NCBI GenBank assembly: GCA_963709355.1
Contig: CAVPVY010000005.1
Coordinates: forward strand, 1,364,001-1,428,000
Reading direction: 5' to 3'
DNA: 64,000 nt
Source of the DNA: PLOWO2-12-38-17 sp963709355
Lineage (GTDB): Bacteria > Planctomycetota > Brocadiia > Brocadiales > Brocadiaceae
Below are positions 63,891 to 64,000 of the stretch, one piece after another; position 1 is the stretch's first letter; each line of letters starts with the position of its first letter. The position numbers were made by a program, and so were the translations under genes. The notes below the pieces were generated by a model. The model was not told the DNA's origin. It worked only from the letters and a program-made list of their open reading frames with translations, and ran no database searches.

Positions 63891-64000
63891 ATCTGACTTT
63901 TTGAGCCGCATTATTACCCAGCCTTTCGCGTTGCTTAGAGTCGTTAATCAAATCAGCAATGGCAATCGCTAAGGCATTTGGATCACGCTGCGGGACAAGT
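63817..64000 (-). CDS. family 4 glycosyltransferase, C-terminal part
   Basis: The frame entering from the window edge reads LVPQRDPNALAIAIADLIND, SKQRERLGNNAAQKVRLKYD, VSVCEHIFHDRLSKLLVSKR and stops at 63817. The LVP..DP.ALA.AI..L..D..R..LG.NA pattern is the C-terminal signature of GT4 (GT-B fold) enzymes of capsule and O-antigen synthesis. The last 30 residues also occur at 61007-61110, fused to an intron scrap. Confidence 0.85.
   Translation of the reverse strand, partial: LVPQRDPNALAIAIADLINDSKQRERLGNNAAQKVRLKYDVSVCEHIFHDRLSKLLVSKR

Noticed and set aside
1..64000. tRNA, rRNA or tmRNA genes
   Set aside because: No cloverleaf-like segments with TTC-A arm and CCA-type ends or rRNA stretches were recognised by eye; a dedicated tRNA scan would be decisive.

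Overview
The window reads as a chromosomal segment of an AT-rich, Gram-negative, probably anaerobic or microaerophilic bacterium. It has periplasmic RND efflux, an AmpG-type muropeptide permease and an Nqr/Rnf-type redox pump. Gene content would fit a planctomycete of the Brocadiales (anammox) kind, but there is no rRNA or other decisive marker, so this placement is a guess.

Layout. 1-145: start of murB. 386-1416: a small fragment and a DUF3047 gene. 1656-8404 (minus): a six-gene operon for a sodium/proton-translocating oxidoreductase, with an RnfC-like first subunit, NqrB, NqrC, a fused NqrD-NqrE and NqrF, preceded by a GNAT acetyltransferase gene. 8496-13418 (minus): housekeeping operon ffh-rpsP-trmD-rplS-yraN-tatD/radical SAM behind a consensus-like promoter. 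13655-14702: an IS481-like element with a frameshifted transposase. 14826-18477 (plus): rpmE-prfA-prmC-murA. 18500-19900: a gene graveyard with a PAS-domain remnant and a decayed phosphopentomutase (deoB). 20326-23111: ptsN-like, CNNM/CBS and rlmI-like genes. 23108-24343 (minus): ampG-like gene.

24589-26983 is the most interesting locus: a small CRISPR array (four 37-bp repeats, three spacers of 35, 37 and 36 bp) lies 78 bp from a 686-residue TnpB/Cas12-like RuvC protein. The canonical RuvC-II glutamate appears to be missing and a glutamate sits just before the zinc ribbon instead. No cas1, cas2 or cas4 is present, so it looks like a minimal type V-U-like CRISPR system.

27026-43448: amino-acid permease, ribBA, a decayed membrane gene, an NAD-sugar epimerase, carA - broken four-helix-bundle gene - carB - gcvPA, a frameshifted rarA, a Cache/HAMP receptor with no output domain, a transaldolase-like gene, a frameshifted holA and cobU. 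43916-52581: a copper/silver-type RND efflux operon (blaI-like repressor, M56 metalloprotease, frameshifted tolC-like gene, adaptor with seven metal-binding Cys modules, CusA-like pump) driven by a promoter whose spacer holds a palindromic operator.

52775-64000 (minus): a polysaccharide cluster of glycosyltransferases, two NodB-type deacetylases, a radical SAM protein and a membrane/TPR protein. It shows internal duplications, a group II intron reverse-transcriptase scrap fused to a glycosyltransferase tail, and the end of a GT4 gene at the window edge. Several genes carry single-base frameshifts, many in homopolymers; these may be real decay or assembly error.
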